From contig NZ_JAQGNX010000108.1 of assembly GCF_028293835.1 (NCBI RefSeq), positions 1 to 35,021 on the forward strand: a stretch of DNA of 35,021 nt, given 5' to 3'. Positions 27,894-35,021 of this stretch are shown in pieces (position 1 is the stretch's first letter; the number at the start of each line of letters is the position of its first letter). Origin of the DNA: Pseudomonas sp. (GTDB lineage: Bacteria > Pseudomonadota > Gammaproteobacteria > Pseudomonadales > Pseudomonadaceae). The position numbers were made by a program, and so were the translations under genes. Below the pieces are notes generated by a model. It did not search any database and was not told where the DNA came from. It saw only the letters and a list, made by a program, of their open reading frames with translations.

Positions 27894-28514
27894 ATGTGTG
27901 GACGTTATGCGCTGTTTCGCTGGAATCCCGCGTTTGCGGCGTTGCCCGGTTTTCCTGCTGACCAAAAGGCTCAGTGGAACATTTCCCCGACCGATTCGGT
28001 GTTGATGCTGCGCGGTCCCGACAGCGCGCGCGAGTTGTCCCGCGCCAGGTGGGGGTTGACGCCGCCTTGGCTGACTGACCTGTCCCGCACGCCCGCACAT
28101 GCCCGCGCTGAAACCCTGGCCGAGCAACCGATGTTTCGTCAGGCGTTCAGGGAACGCCGCTGTCTGTTGCCGGCCAACGGTTTCTACGAATGGCGCGGCA
28201 CCACGCGCAAGCGGCCGTTCTGGCTGACGCCGGGGGAGGGGTCGGCGTTGTTCTTTGCCGGGATCTGGGAAGCGTATCCGGTTCAGGAACATACGTATTT
28301 GAGCGTCGCGGTGGTCACCCAGGCCGCCGCCAGCCAGCGCCGACCGCTGATTCTTGATGCAGATGGCCAGGCCGCGTGGCTCAATCCCGACACCTCGATG
28401 CCTGCCTTGCAAGCACTGCTTGCCAGTCAGCAGTCAGCCTTGCGCGAACGCGCATTGGCCAACCTGGTCAACGACCCAAAGCTCAACGCCCCAGAGTGCC
28501 TGACGCCGCTTTAG
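27894..28514 (+). CDS. SRAP-domain (YedK/HMCES) protein, divergent active site
   Basis: The SRAP family captures abasic sites in single-stranded DNA through its Cys2, which becomes N-terminal after Met removal. The start at 27894 gives MCGRYALFRW with Cys2 in place, 206 residues in all. NGFYEW (Glu99) corresponds to the catalytic Glu105 of E. coli YedK. Two other YedK active-site residues appear changed: Asn75 in NARVET is His69 here (HARAET), and the His160 in IHDRRP is absent because the region reads AASQRRP with a shorter loop. Arg71 is kept. It may therefore have altered cross-linking or reversal chemistry. No LexA box is evident upstream. Confidence 0.85.
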   Translation: MCGRYALFRWNPAFAALPGFPADQKAQWNISPTDSVLMLRGPDSARELSRARWGLTPPWLTDLSRTPAHARAETLAEQPMFRQAFRERRCLLPANGFYEWRGTTRKRPFWLTPGEGSALFFAGIWEAYPVQEHTYLSVAVVTQAAASQRRPLILDADGQAAWLNPDTSMPALQALLASQQSALRERALANLVNDPKLNAPECLTPL

Positions 28515-28542
28515 TGGTCGATTACCGGACCAGCGCATCAAC

Positions 28543-28636
28543 CTACATATTATTTTTTAAATAAGTTATGAACCGTTTGATACGAGCCAACCTGTTGGCG
28601 AGGCAATTAAGTCTCGCCGACAGGTGGTTCCTACAG
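28543..28636. repeat. REP element with AT-rich lead-in segment
   Basis: GAGCCAACCTGTTGGCGAGGC is followed by the facing TCTCGCCGACAGGTGGTTCC at short distance. It is preceded by CTACATATTATTTTTT and ATAAGTTAT, the same lead-in seen at 17981-18020. It lies between the convergent SRAP and chemoreceptor genes. Confidence 0.78.
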
Positions 28637-28639
28637 GGT

Positions 28640-30778
28640 TCAAACCCTAAATTGATTAATCAACCGTCGTTGCTGCTCGGCCAGTTTGGTCAGTTCGGCG
28701 CTGGCTTTGCTCGACTCGTCGGCGCCGCCTGCGACTTCGTTGGCGACTTGGCCGATGTTGATCACGTTGCGGTTGATGTCTTCAGCCACCGCGCTTTGCT
28801 CTTCAGCCGCGCTGGCGATCTGGGTGTTCATGTCATTGATCACTGACACCGCCTTGGTAATCGTTTCCAGCGCTTGCGCGGCCAGTGCGGCATGGCCCAC
28901 GCTTTCGTCGGTCTTGCTCTGGCTGTCTTCCATGACCTTCACCACCTGACGCGTACCGGACTGCAACTGCTGAATCATGGTCTGGATTTCTTCGGTGGCT
29001 TTCTGGGTTTTCTGCGCCAGATTGCGCACCTCATCGGCCACTACTGCAAAACCACGGCCCTGTTCACCGGCGCGAGCTGCTTCGATGGCGGCGTTGAGCG
29101 CCAGCAAGTTGGTCTGTTCGGCGATTCCGCGAATCGCCACCAGGATCGCATTGATATTTTCGCTGTCCTTGGCGAGCGTCTGCACCACCCCCACCGCCCG
29201 CCCGATTTCCACGGCCAGCTCGCTGATGGAATGGGAGGTGTCACGCACGATTTGCATGCCTTTATGCGCCGCTGCGTCTGCATGGTTGGCCGCTTGGGCT
29301 GCGTGAGTCGCATTGCGCGCCACGTCCTGCGCGGTGGAAGTCATTTCGTGTACGGCGGTCGCCACCAAGTCGATCTCGGCCAACTGCTTGTGCACACCTT
29401 GGTTGGTGCGAATGGCAATGTCGGCGGTGTGTTCGGACGAATCGCTGACCTTCTGCACCGACGTCACCACTTGGCTGATCATTACCTGCAGTTTGCCAAG
29501 GAAGGTGTTGAAACCGGTGGCGATGGAGCCCAACTCGTCGGCACGATCGCTATTCAAACGGCGGGTCAGGTCGCCTTCGCCTTGGGCGATGTCGTCCAGC
29601 ATGGCAACCATCTGTTTCAGTGGTCGGGCGATACCACGGCCCACCAGCCAAATCACCAGCAAGCCCAGGCCCGCGATCAACAGCCCAACCATGGTCATGC
29701 CAAAAATATCGGTTTTACGTTGTGCGGCGAGGTCGATTTGCAATGTGTGCAAATCGGCCATGACCACGTCCAGCGGCAATTGCAGCATCAGCGTCCAGCG
29801 GGCATCGGTGGAGCCGATACCGAACGGCAGGTACAACGAAATGCGGCCGTGTTCTTTATCGAGTTCGTAACGCACTTGGTTGAGACCGATCTGACCGATG
29901 CTGGCGATCTTGTTGGCATCCAGCACATCGCTGGCTTTCTCGCCGAGTTTGCTGATGTCTTTGGTATAGGCCACCAGTCGGCCGTTGCTTGCGATCAAGG
30001 CCAGATCGCCTGCACCGCCGTACAGTTTCTGATCAGCCACGTTGAGCATGTCTTGAATGAAGTTCACCGACAGATCAGCACCAACAATGCCTTCAAACGC
30101 ACCGTCGATGATGATCGGTTCAATGAACGAAGACAGCATGACCATTTTGTCGCCGACCCGGTATGGAGCGGGGTCAATGACGCAGGCTTTGCGGGTGTCT
30201 TTGGAGCACAGGTAGTACTCACTGGCACGAATGCCGGTGGACAGCAGTTTCTGATCGGTCACGTCAGCCAGCTTTTCCAGGGCCAGGCTACCGTCCTGTT
30301 TGCGGTACCACCACGACATCATGCGCCCGTCTTTTTCCATGCCGAGCACCGGTGGGTCGACATAGGCCGCGTCGTTGTGATCGACAGCGTTGGGTTCCCA
30401 GGCGATATACGAGCCGAGAATTTTCGGGTTCTGCACCACGGTTTCATGCAGCATGTTCAGCAACTGTTCGCGGCTGATTTTTAGCTGCGGTTCGCCCTTG
30501 CTGTCGTTCATGCCGATCAGTGCGTTGACTCGGGCCAATCCAGCAGCAGTTTGCAGCGGCGATTCCAATTCGCGCTTGATCTCACTGGCCTGGGTCTGGG
30601 CAATGGCAGTCAGGCGTTGTTCAACGGCCTGCTCGAATTGCACTTGGGTACGTTGATCCACCAATTCCTGAGTGCGGGCTCCGGAGAACAGCGCATACAC
30701 GACGAGTGCCGCAACGACGCTGAGGATGATTGCGCCAGCGAGTGCTGCCACGGAAAACTGGATCGATTTGAACTTCAT
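28640..30778 (-). CDS. Methyl-accepting chemotaxis protein, dCache type (PctD-like)
   Basis: A 712-residue chemoreceptor. TM1 is at about residues 9-31, a periplasmic dCache_1 ligand domain at 35-350, TM2 at 359-380, a HAMP domain at 381-435, and a cytoplasmic coiled-coil signalling domain with the hairpin tip [20 protein letters not shown]. The ligand domain contains [17 protein letters not shown] (123-139) and WWYRKQDGS. Position after mqo and yajG matches PA4633, which I recall as PctD, a choline/acetylcholine receptor; ligand identity here is inferred from that. There is no C-terminal methylesterase-binding pentapeptide. GGAG lies five bases upstream of the start, and a FliA-type promoter precedes it. 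Confidence 0.92.
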   Translation of the reverse strand: MKFKSIQFSVAALAGAIILSVVAALVVYALFSGARTQELVDQRTQVQFEQAVEQRLTAIAQTQASEIKRELESPLQTAAGLARVNALIGMNDSKGEPQLKISREQLLNMLHETVVQNPKILGSYIAWEPNAVDHNDAAYVDPPVLGMEKDGRMMSWWYRKQDGSLALEKLADVTDQKLLSTGIRASEYYLCSKDTRKACVIDPAPYRVGDKMVMLSSFIEPIIIDGAFEGIVGADLSVNFIQDMLNVADQKLYGGAGDLALIASNGRLVAYTKDISKLGEKASDVLDANKIASIGQIGLNQVRYELDKEHGRISLYLPFGIGSTDARWTLMLQLPLDVVMADLHTLQIDLAAQRKTDIFGMTMVGLLIAGLGLLVIWLVGRGIARPLKQMVAMLDDIAQGEGDLTRRLNSDRADELGSIATGFNTFLGKLQVMISQVVTSVQKVSDSSEHTADIAIRTNQGVHKQLAEIDLVATAVHEMTSTAQDVARNATHAAQAANHADAAAHKGMQIVRDTSHSISELAVEIGRAVGVVQTLAKDSENINAILVAIRGIAEQTNLLALNAAIEAARAGEQGRGFAVVADEVRNLAQKTQKATEEIQTMIQQLQSGTRQVVKVMEDSQSKTDESVGHAALAAQALETITKAVSVINDMNTQIASAAEEQSAVAEDINRNVINIGQVANEVAGGADESSKASAELTKLAEQQRRLINQFRV

Positions 30779-30813
30779 AAAGGCTCCGGACGTGAGATTA
30801 CGTCTGCACTGCC

Positions 30814-30841
30814 TTATCGGCTGAGGCCTTGAATTACCTGA
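30814..30841 (-). promoter_or_regulatory. FliA (sigma28)-type promoter of the chemoreceptor gene
   Basis: On the minus strand TCAGGTAA (30841-30834) is followed after 12 bases by GCCGATAA (30821-30814), an exact match to the sigma28 -10 element and a partial match to the -35. The start codon is about 35 bases further on. Motility-dependent expression is the inference. Confidence 0.62.
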
Positions 30842-30945
30842 GCGGTGAGCGACCGAAGGGCCGTGATGGGTGCGTGCGGGTCGTTATTGAGTATGAAGGC
30901 GAGTTATATGACGATTTTGTAACGGCGGGATGAGGAATTTCGGGC

Positions 30946-30974
30946 AAATCGGGCCGTCACTGACGACCCGATTT
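30946..30974 (-). terminator. Stem-loop after the TMEM165-family gene
   Basis: AAATCGGG pairs with CCCGATTT around a 13-base loop, 20 bases beyond the stop of the transporter gene. No T-run follows on the minus strand, so termination strength is uncertain. Confidence 0.55.
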
Positions 30975-30994
30975 CGAAGCTGCTGACGAGGGTG

Positions 30995-31579
30995 TCAGAC
31001 CCAGCCGCTGATCTGCATGGCTTTGAACACCGCAAAGGCAGCCAAGACGAAAAACGCAAACGATGCCAAGCGACGAATCAACGTCAGGGGCAGTTTGTCG
31101 GCCGCGAAATTGCCAGCCAACACCACTGGAACGTTAGCGATCAGCATGCCCGCTGTGGTGCCGAGAATGACCAACCACAGATGTGAGTATTGCGCCGCGA
31201 GCATAACGGTGGCGATTTGGGTTTTGTCGCCGATTTCCGCGATGAAAAACGCAATCAGCGTCGTGAGGAACGGTCCGAATTTACGCGCCGAGCTGCCTTC
31301 ATCGTCATCCATTTTGTCCGGGACCAGAGTCCACAGCGCGGTGGCGACGAAGCTGGCGGCCAGTATCCAATGCAACGTGGCGTCTGAAAACAGGCTACCG
31401 AACCATGCACCGACCGCACCGGCCGCGGCGTGGTTAACCAGGGTGGCGGCCACGATGCCAGCAATGATCGGCCAGGGTTTGCGAAAGCGTGCGGCGAGAA
31501 TCAGGGCGAGCAGTTGGGTCTTGTCACCGATTTCGGCCAAGGCAACAACAGCAGTGGGGACTAGCAGGGATTCCAGCAT
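30995..31579 (-). CDS. TMEM165/GDT1 (UPF0016) family manganese exporter
   Basis: An inner-membrane protein of 194 residues with six hydrophobic helices arranged as two similar halves. Each half has the family signature EIGDKTQ, at residues 16-22 and 115-121, whose acidic residues line the cation path. A cytoplasmic acidic loop DKMDDDEGSS separates the halves. Bacterial members such as MneA export Mn2+. The upstream yybP-ykoY riboswitch at 31662-31800 senses Mn2+ and supports that role here. The ATG at 31579 has AGGA ten bases upstream, next to the riboswitch expression helix. It is the only gene under that element in the window. Confidence 0.9.
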   Translation of the reverse strand: MLESLLVPTAVVALAEIGDKTQLLALILAARFRKPWPIIAGIVAATLVNHAAAGAVGAWFGSLFSDATLHWILAASFVATALWTLVPDKMDDDEGSSARKFGPFLTTLIAFFIAEIGDKTQIATVMLAAQYSHLWLVILGTTAGMLIANVPVVLAGNFAADKLPLTLIRRLASFAFFVLAAFAVFKAMQISGWV

Positions 31580-31589
31580 CAGGCTTTTT

Positions 31590-31661
31590 TCCTAAGGGCG
31601 GGTGGACACGGCTATGACACGTACAGCCTCCCCGCCCTGGGTAAGGTGTTCGTGTCATAGG
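31590..31661 (-). promoter_or_regulatory. Riboswitch expression platform, mutually exclusive helices
   Basis: In RNA order: CTATGACACG (31660-31651), GGGCGGG (31637-31631), CGTGTCATAG (31621-31612), CCCGCCC (31602-31596), then the AGGA ribosome site. The first and third segments are exact complements (10 pairs), as are the second and fourth (7 pairs). The two helices interlock, so they cannot form as simple nested stems and probably alternate. Because CCCGCCC abuts the ribosome site, translational control is likely. Confidence 0.7.
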
Positions 31662-31800
31662 TCTTGTCAAACCACCGATCCATCTGAGCGGATCTGGGTC
31701 GCACGCACCATGGTCTGCTGACCAAGTATGTTGATACGTGCCGGACGAGCGTGAGGCTCGCGGGAGACTACTCCCCTAGGACGGAGCGGATTCTGCCTAC
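31662..31800 (-). ncRNA. yybP-ykoY manganese riboswitch aptamer
   Basis: The minus strand carries the two conserved blocks of this class: CCTAGGGGAGTAG at 31780-31768 (loop 1, GGGGAGUAG) and CGTATCAACATACTTGGT at 31738-31721 (loop 3, AACAUACU). Between them is a GC-rich arm, GCGAGCCTCACGCTCG. Closing-stem strands near CCGTCC (about 31789-31784) and GGATCGG (about 31684-31676) can pair. yybP-ykoY RNAs dock loops 1 and 3 around Mn2+. It lies between the rsmC stop and a TMEM165-type Mn exporter, the expected context. Boundaries are approximate; a dedicated promoter was not found and may lie in the end of rsmC. Confidence 0.88.
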
Positions 31801-31827
31801 GCGTAGCGCATTCGGCAAGTGCTTATT

Positions 31828-32826
31828 TCAAGCGCGTTTGGCGCGGTAGATGCGAAAACCCTGGCCTTCTGCCTTGACAGCACAGACACCAAAATGCTCT
31901 TCGATCAATGGTTGGTAGCGCAGAAAGCTATTGGCAACCAAGCGCAGTTCGCCGCCTGTTTTCAGATGAAGGCGTGCTTTTCGCAGCAAATTTTCCGTGG
32001 CCTGGTAATCGGTATGCACTCCGACATGGAACGGCGGATTGCTCAAAATCGTACTCAACCCCATCGGCGCGGCGTCGATACCGTCACCGGTTAACACCTC
32101 GGCTTCCAGGCCATTGGCGGCCAACGTCAGGCGGCTACTGGCGGTAGCGAAGGCATCGACATCCAGCAGCGTGACGGTGTTGTGCGGATAGCGGCGTTTG
32201 ACTGCGGCGCCCAATACCCCCGCACCACAGCCGAAGTCGAGAACATTGCCGCTGGGCAGCTTGTCCAGATGTTGCAAGAGCAGCGCCGAGCCGCGATCCA
32301 GACGCCCGTGGCTGAAAACCCCCGGCAGGCTCACCACTTTAAGCGGGCCGTCTTCCATCTCTACTTCGTAATGCTGAGCGAGGCTTTCCAGTTCAACGGC
32401 GTGCGGCGCGTTGTCCACCGTCACCAGCCACAGCTGGCAGTGACGAGCGCTGTCGAGCTTGCGCGGCTTGCCAAAAGGACTCAATTGTTTGGCAGCGGCT
32501 TCGATCCCACTGCGTTTTTCGCCTACCAGGTACAACTCGCGACCCGCCAGGCGCGAGGCCAGCGCGTTCAATACGTAGTCGGCCAGATCACGGGCTTTGG
32601 GCAAAAACACCACGGCGGCTTCAAACGGTTGCTCTGGCGCGTTAACGCCGAAGTGAGTGCGTCCTTCGAAGCGCGTGTCCAACGACGCCTGGTCGCCAGC
32701 GTGCCAACACCAGCCATGGGCGTTGGGCAATTGCCCGAGCAGATCATCGGCGGGCAAACCTGCCAGAAGCAACGAGCCCTGAAACAATTCGGCCTGACGG
32801 AGTAGTACTTCGCTGCGCGGGTCCAT
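31828..32826 (-). CDS. rsmC: 16S rRNA m2G1207 methyltransferase RsmC
   Basis: RsmC methylates G1207 of 16S rRNA in the 30S subunit with SAM. The 332-residue length fits the RsmC family. It has a degenerate N-terminal methyltransferase-like domain that helps RNA binding, and a catalytic C-terminal domain with [20 protein letters not shown] near residue 195 and the NPPF catalytic tetrapeptide ([14 protein letters not shown]) near 255. RlmG, a related 23S enzyme, is larger, so RsmC is preferred. Its stop lies just upstream of the Mn riboswitch. Start: the ATG at 32826 has AGGAGC upstream. Confidence 0.9.
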   Translation of the reverse strand: MDPRSEVLLRQAELFQGSLLLAGLPADDLLGQLPNAHGWCWHAGDQASLDTRFEGRTHFGVNAPEQPFEAAVVFLPKARDLADYVLNALASRLAGRELYLVGEKRSGIEAAAKQLSPFGKPRKLDSARHCQLWLVTVDNAPHAVELESLAQHYEVEMEDGPLKVVSLPGVFSHGRLDRGSALLLQHLDKLPSGNVLDFGCGAGVLGAAVKRRYPHNTVTLLDVDAFATASSRLTLAANGLEAEVLTGDGIDAAPMGLSTILSNPPFHVGVHTDYQATENLLRKARLHLKTGGELRLVANSFLRYQPLIEEHFGVCAVKAEGQGFRIYRAKRA

Positions 32827-32886
32827 CTTTAGCTCCTGCGAAATGGGCGAAGTCTAACGTTTTTTATCAGGCCTGTGCCGGGTGTC

Positions 32887-33852
32887 TCAGCTCACCACGC
32901 GTCGCGCAGTACCGGCGGCGAACGCTTGAACGTTTTCAACAAGCTGACCGACTATTCTCTGCCGAGCTTCGCGGCTGCCCCATGCGTTGTGCGGGGTAAC
33001 GATCAGCCGTGGGATATCGCCGGCCAACAATGGGTTGCCATCGATAGGGGGTTCGACGGTCAATACGTCGGTCGCTGCGCCGCCCAATTGACCGTTGCGT
33101 AACGCATCGGCCAGCGCCTGTTCGTTGATCAAGCCGCCACGAGCGGTGTTGATCACAAACGCATGGGGCTTGAGTAGCGACAGTTCGTTAACACCAATCA
33201 TGTCGCGGGTGTGTTCGTTGAGCGGGCAATGCAAGGTTAATGCATCCACCAGTGGCAGCAGCTCGTTGAGCGGAACGCGGTCCGGGCGGGCAGGGCGACC
33301 GGGGATTTGCCCCAGTAACACGCGCATGCCAAACGCTTCGGCCAATTTCGCCACCGCGCCGCCCAATTCGCCATGGCCCAACAGGCCCAGGGTTTTACCT
33401 TCCAGCTCGACAATGGGGAAATCCAGCAGGCAAAATTGTTTGGCTTGCTGCCAACGCCCATGCTGCACGGCGTTCTGATAATCCGGCAGACGCGTGGCCA
33501 GGGCGAGCAGCAACATCAAGGTATGTTGCGCCACCGACGGTGTGCCGTAGCCTTGGCAATTACTGACCACCACCCCGTGTTCTCGGGCTGCTGCCAAATC
33601 GACATTGTTGGTCCCGGTGGCGGTAATCAGCACCAGTTTCAGATCCGGGCACGCCGCGAAGGCGTTGGCGTCGATCACGGTTTTGTTGGTAATCGCCACT
33701 TGGGCGCCTTGCAGGCGCTGGATGGTCTGTTGCGGCGAACTGCTGCTGTGCAATTCCAGTTCGCTGAAGTTCTCGCGCAACGCCGTGAAATCCAAGTCGC
33801 CAAGGTCCAGGGATGTGTGGTCGAGAAATACCGCCTTGTATGGGCTGCTCAT
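32887..33852 (-). CDS. D-isomer 2-hydroxyacid dehydrogenase
   Basis: A 321-residue NAD(P)-dependent dehydrogenase, probably a hydroxypyruvate/glycerate or glyoxylate reductase. The nucleotide loop is GLLGHGELGG at residues 156-165. The catalytic triad is seen as Arg238 (NTARGGL), Glu267 (VEPP) and His288 (TPHNAWGS). The end of the second strand reads LLGQIPGRP, lacking the acidic residue that usually selects NAD, so cofactor preference is uncertain. The start at 33852 has CAGGAGCCC before it. A LysR-type gene precedes it in the same direction with a 21-base gap, so they are probably co-transcribed. The substrate cannot be fixed from sequence. Confidence 0.87.
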   Translation of the reverse strand: MSSPYKAVFLDHTSLDLGDLDFTALRENFSELELHSSSSPQQTIQRLQGAQVAITNKTVIDANAFAACPDLKLVLITATGTNNVDLAAAREHGVVVSNCQGYGTPSVAQHTLMLLLALATRLPDYQNAVQHGRWQQAKQFCLLDFPIVELEGKTLGLLGHGELGGAVAKLAEAFGMRVLLGQIPGRPARPDRVPLNELLPLVDALTLHCPLNEHTRDMIGVNELSLLKPHAFVINTARGGLINEQALADALRNGQLGGAATDVLTVEPPIDGNPLLAGDIPRLIVTPHNAWGSREARQRIVGQLVENVQAFAAGTARRVVS

Positions 33853-33873
33853 CGGTTTGGGCTCCTGAATAAA

Positions 33874-34830
33874 TTAAACGATAACTGAATGCATTGCGGA
33901 TAACGCCAGTAGCTCATCGGTACGCTGCTGTTGCGCTTTGCCGCACGCAGCCAGCCAGCGGTGAAAGTCGCGGCATTGTGGTTTGTGTAACGTATTCGGG
34001 TTCCAGCTCAGTTGGTAGGGCGACGACAGCTGAATGGCGTAAGGGTAGGGAATGATCAGGCGTCCTGCGGCTAAATCTCTTTCCATCATGGAATACTGAG
34101 CGAGCACGACGCCTTGCTCGTCGATCGCCGCCTGGATCGCCATGCTTGAAGACGAGTAACTACGCAGCGCGTTGACGCTGTAGTCGGCTTGCACTCCAGC
34201 CCGCTCAAACCACGTTTGCCATGACGGCGGCGAATCGAATTTGGGCCTGGAATCGATGCCGATCAATGGCAGGCGCAGCAGCTGTTTTGCCTTTTCGATG
34301 CGATCGTTCGGTGCGATCAGCGCCGGGGAGCACGCGGGGACGATGCAATCTCTAAACAGCTCCAGCGTATGTGCCCCGGTTTCGGTGCTTTCGCCGTAGC
34401 CGATACGGAAATCGACCCCGTCTTCATCCAGGGTTTGTGTCAGCGTGCTGTCGAAGTACAGGGTCAGCATCGGCCATTGTTTTTCCCAGTCATAGGCCAA
34501 CGGCGCGAGCCACTTGGAAAGCACCGAGGGCAGGGCGCTGATGTATAAATGGTCGGGATTTTTGCTGCGTTCAACTTCGACGGTGGCCAAGCGGAGCGCT
34601 TCGAAAGCGGCTGTGCAGCGCATATGAAAGCGTTGGCCAATGGCGTTCATGCGTAAACGCTGGCCCTCCTTGTACATCAAACTCAACCCAAGGGTGTCCT
34701 CGAGGATCTTCATTTGCTGGCTGACCGCACCGGCTGAAATGCCCAAACGCTTGGCCGCCTGAGCGACGCCGCCACAATGACCGACAGCTTCGAATACCTG
34801 AAGAGCGCGCAGCGGCGGCAAGGTGCTCAT
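33874..34830 (-). CDS. LysR-family transcriptional regulator, GcvA/AmpR-like
   Basis: A 318-residue regulator. The N-terminal winged helix at residues 5-63 begins LPPLRALQVFEAVGHCGGVA and continues AAKRLGISAGAVSQQMKILED, which is the GcvA/AmpR-like subgroup. The effector domain has the two alpha/beta lobes from about residue 90, with DFRIGYGE near 140. It lies just upstream of the 2-hydroxyacid dehydrogenase, in the same direction. LysR genes often control a divergent gene, which would be beyond the right edge. The 190 bases upstream to the window end are AT-rich close to the start and hold no gene I can identify. Confidence 0.9.
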   Translation of the reverse strand: MSTLPPLRALQVFEAVGHCGGVAQAAKRLGISAGAVSQQMKILEDTLGLSLMYKEGQRLRMNAIGQRFHMRCTAAFEALRLATVEVERSKNPDHLYISALPSVLSKWLAPLAYDWEKQWPMLTLYFDSTLTQTLDEDGVDFRIGYGESTETGAHTLELFRDCIVPACSPALIAPNDRIEKAKQLLRLPLIGIDSRPKFDSPPSWQTWFERAGVQADYSVNALRSYSSSSMAIQAAIDEQGVVLAQYSMMERDLAAGRLIIPYPYAIQLSSPYQLSWNPNTLHKPQCRDFHRWLAACGKAQQQRTDELLALSAMHSVIV

Positions 34831-35021
34831 ATATTTCCAAATAAAATGGTTTAGAAAATCTAACGAATAAGACAGATTTAGCCATCTTTTCTTCAGATGT
34901 AAACCTCCTTAGACTTTCCAGCATGTACCGCTCGCATAAACGGGGCCGGTGCTGACCCCTGAGCCGCCCGCCTGTAATCCCCCTGCATTCCGCCAAAGCA
35001 CACTTTTGGTTCGGAAAGTAA
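34831..35021. other. Intergenic region upstream of the LysR gene
   Basis: An AT-rich 60-base stretch directly upstream of the LysR start would suit its promoter and autoregulatory site. The rest is GC-rich with no open frame I can support; it probably contains the control region of a gene beyond the right edge. Confidence 0.4.

Noticed and set aside
31740..31765. GC-rich hairpin in the rsmC-transporter gap as a rho-independent terminator
   Set aside because: It has no T-run and lies between the two conserved loops of the yybP-ykoY aptamer, so it is an aptamer arm.

Overview
The window is chromosomal DNA from a Pseudomonas species, probably of the fluorescens/putida/syringae side of the genus. 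The gene order follows the P. aeruginosa PA4670-PA4630 neighbourhood as I recall it: tRNA-Gln, ispE, lolB, TPR lipoprotein, hemA, prfA, prmC, moeB, murI, pagL, phrB, MerR regulator, hemH, uraA, upp, hpt, PA4642-type protein, mqo, yajG and a PA4633-type chemoreceptor. Five REP-type inverted repeats lie between genes. Species-level assignment is not possible from the sequence alone.

Layout. (1) 1-3363, minus strand: TPR lipoprotein, lolB, ispE and tRNA-Gln(TTG), tightly packed. (2) 3592-8335, plus strand: hemA-prfA-prmC-moeB-murI with overlapping or abutting reading frames (tetrapyrrole synthesis, release factor 1 and its methyltransferase, sulfur-carrier adenylation, D-Glu synthesis), followed by pagL (lipid A 3-O-deacylase). 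(3) 9084-15600, minus strand: a probable light/redox-responsive block. A DUF523-DUF1722 protein, a LitR/CarH-like MerR regulator, the photolyase, a short-chain dehydrogenase remnant and an FAD amine oxidase form one overlapping operon. A TTGACT-N16-TATGAT promoter sits within a pair of TATACA...TGTATA palindromes. A related site lies before the neighbouring FAD oxidoreductase. The operon shows two deletion scars, a 60-codon SDR tail and the first ~17 codons of a DUF1365 gene. (4) 15913-21159: TIGR01777 epimerase, hemH, uraA/upp (minus) diverging from hpt, and a PA4642-family protein. (5) 21160-24693: an orphan secreted protein, mqo, a 0.7-kb gene-poor stretch and a small conserved protein. (6) 24694-35021: yajG, small proteins, a PlsC-like acyltransferase, CPXCG and DUF2007 proteins, a divergent SRAP/YedK paralogue, a dCache chemoreceptor with a FliA-type promoter, a TMEM165/GDT1 Mn transporter behind a yybP-ykoY (manganese) riboswitch, rsmC, a 2-hydroxyacid dehydrogenase and a LysR regulator.

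Most of the window is conserved housekeeping DNA. The parts most worth a second look are the manganese riboswitch with its mutually exclusive downstream helices, the eroded photolyase operon with its operators, the SRAP paralogue lacking two expected active-site residues, and the orphan secreted protein at 21438.
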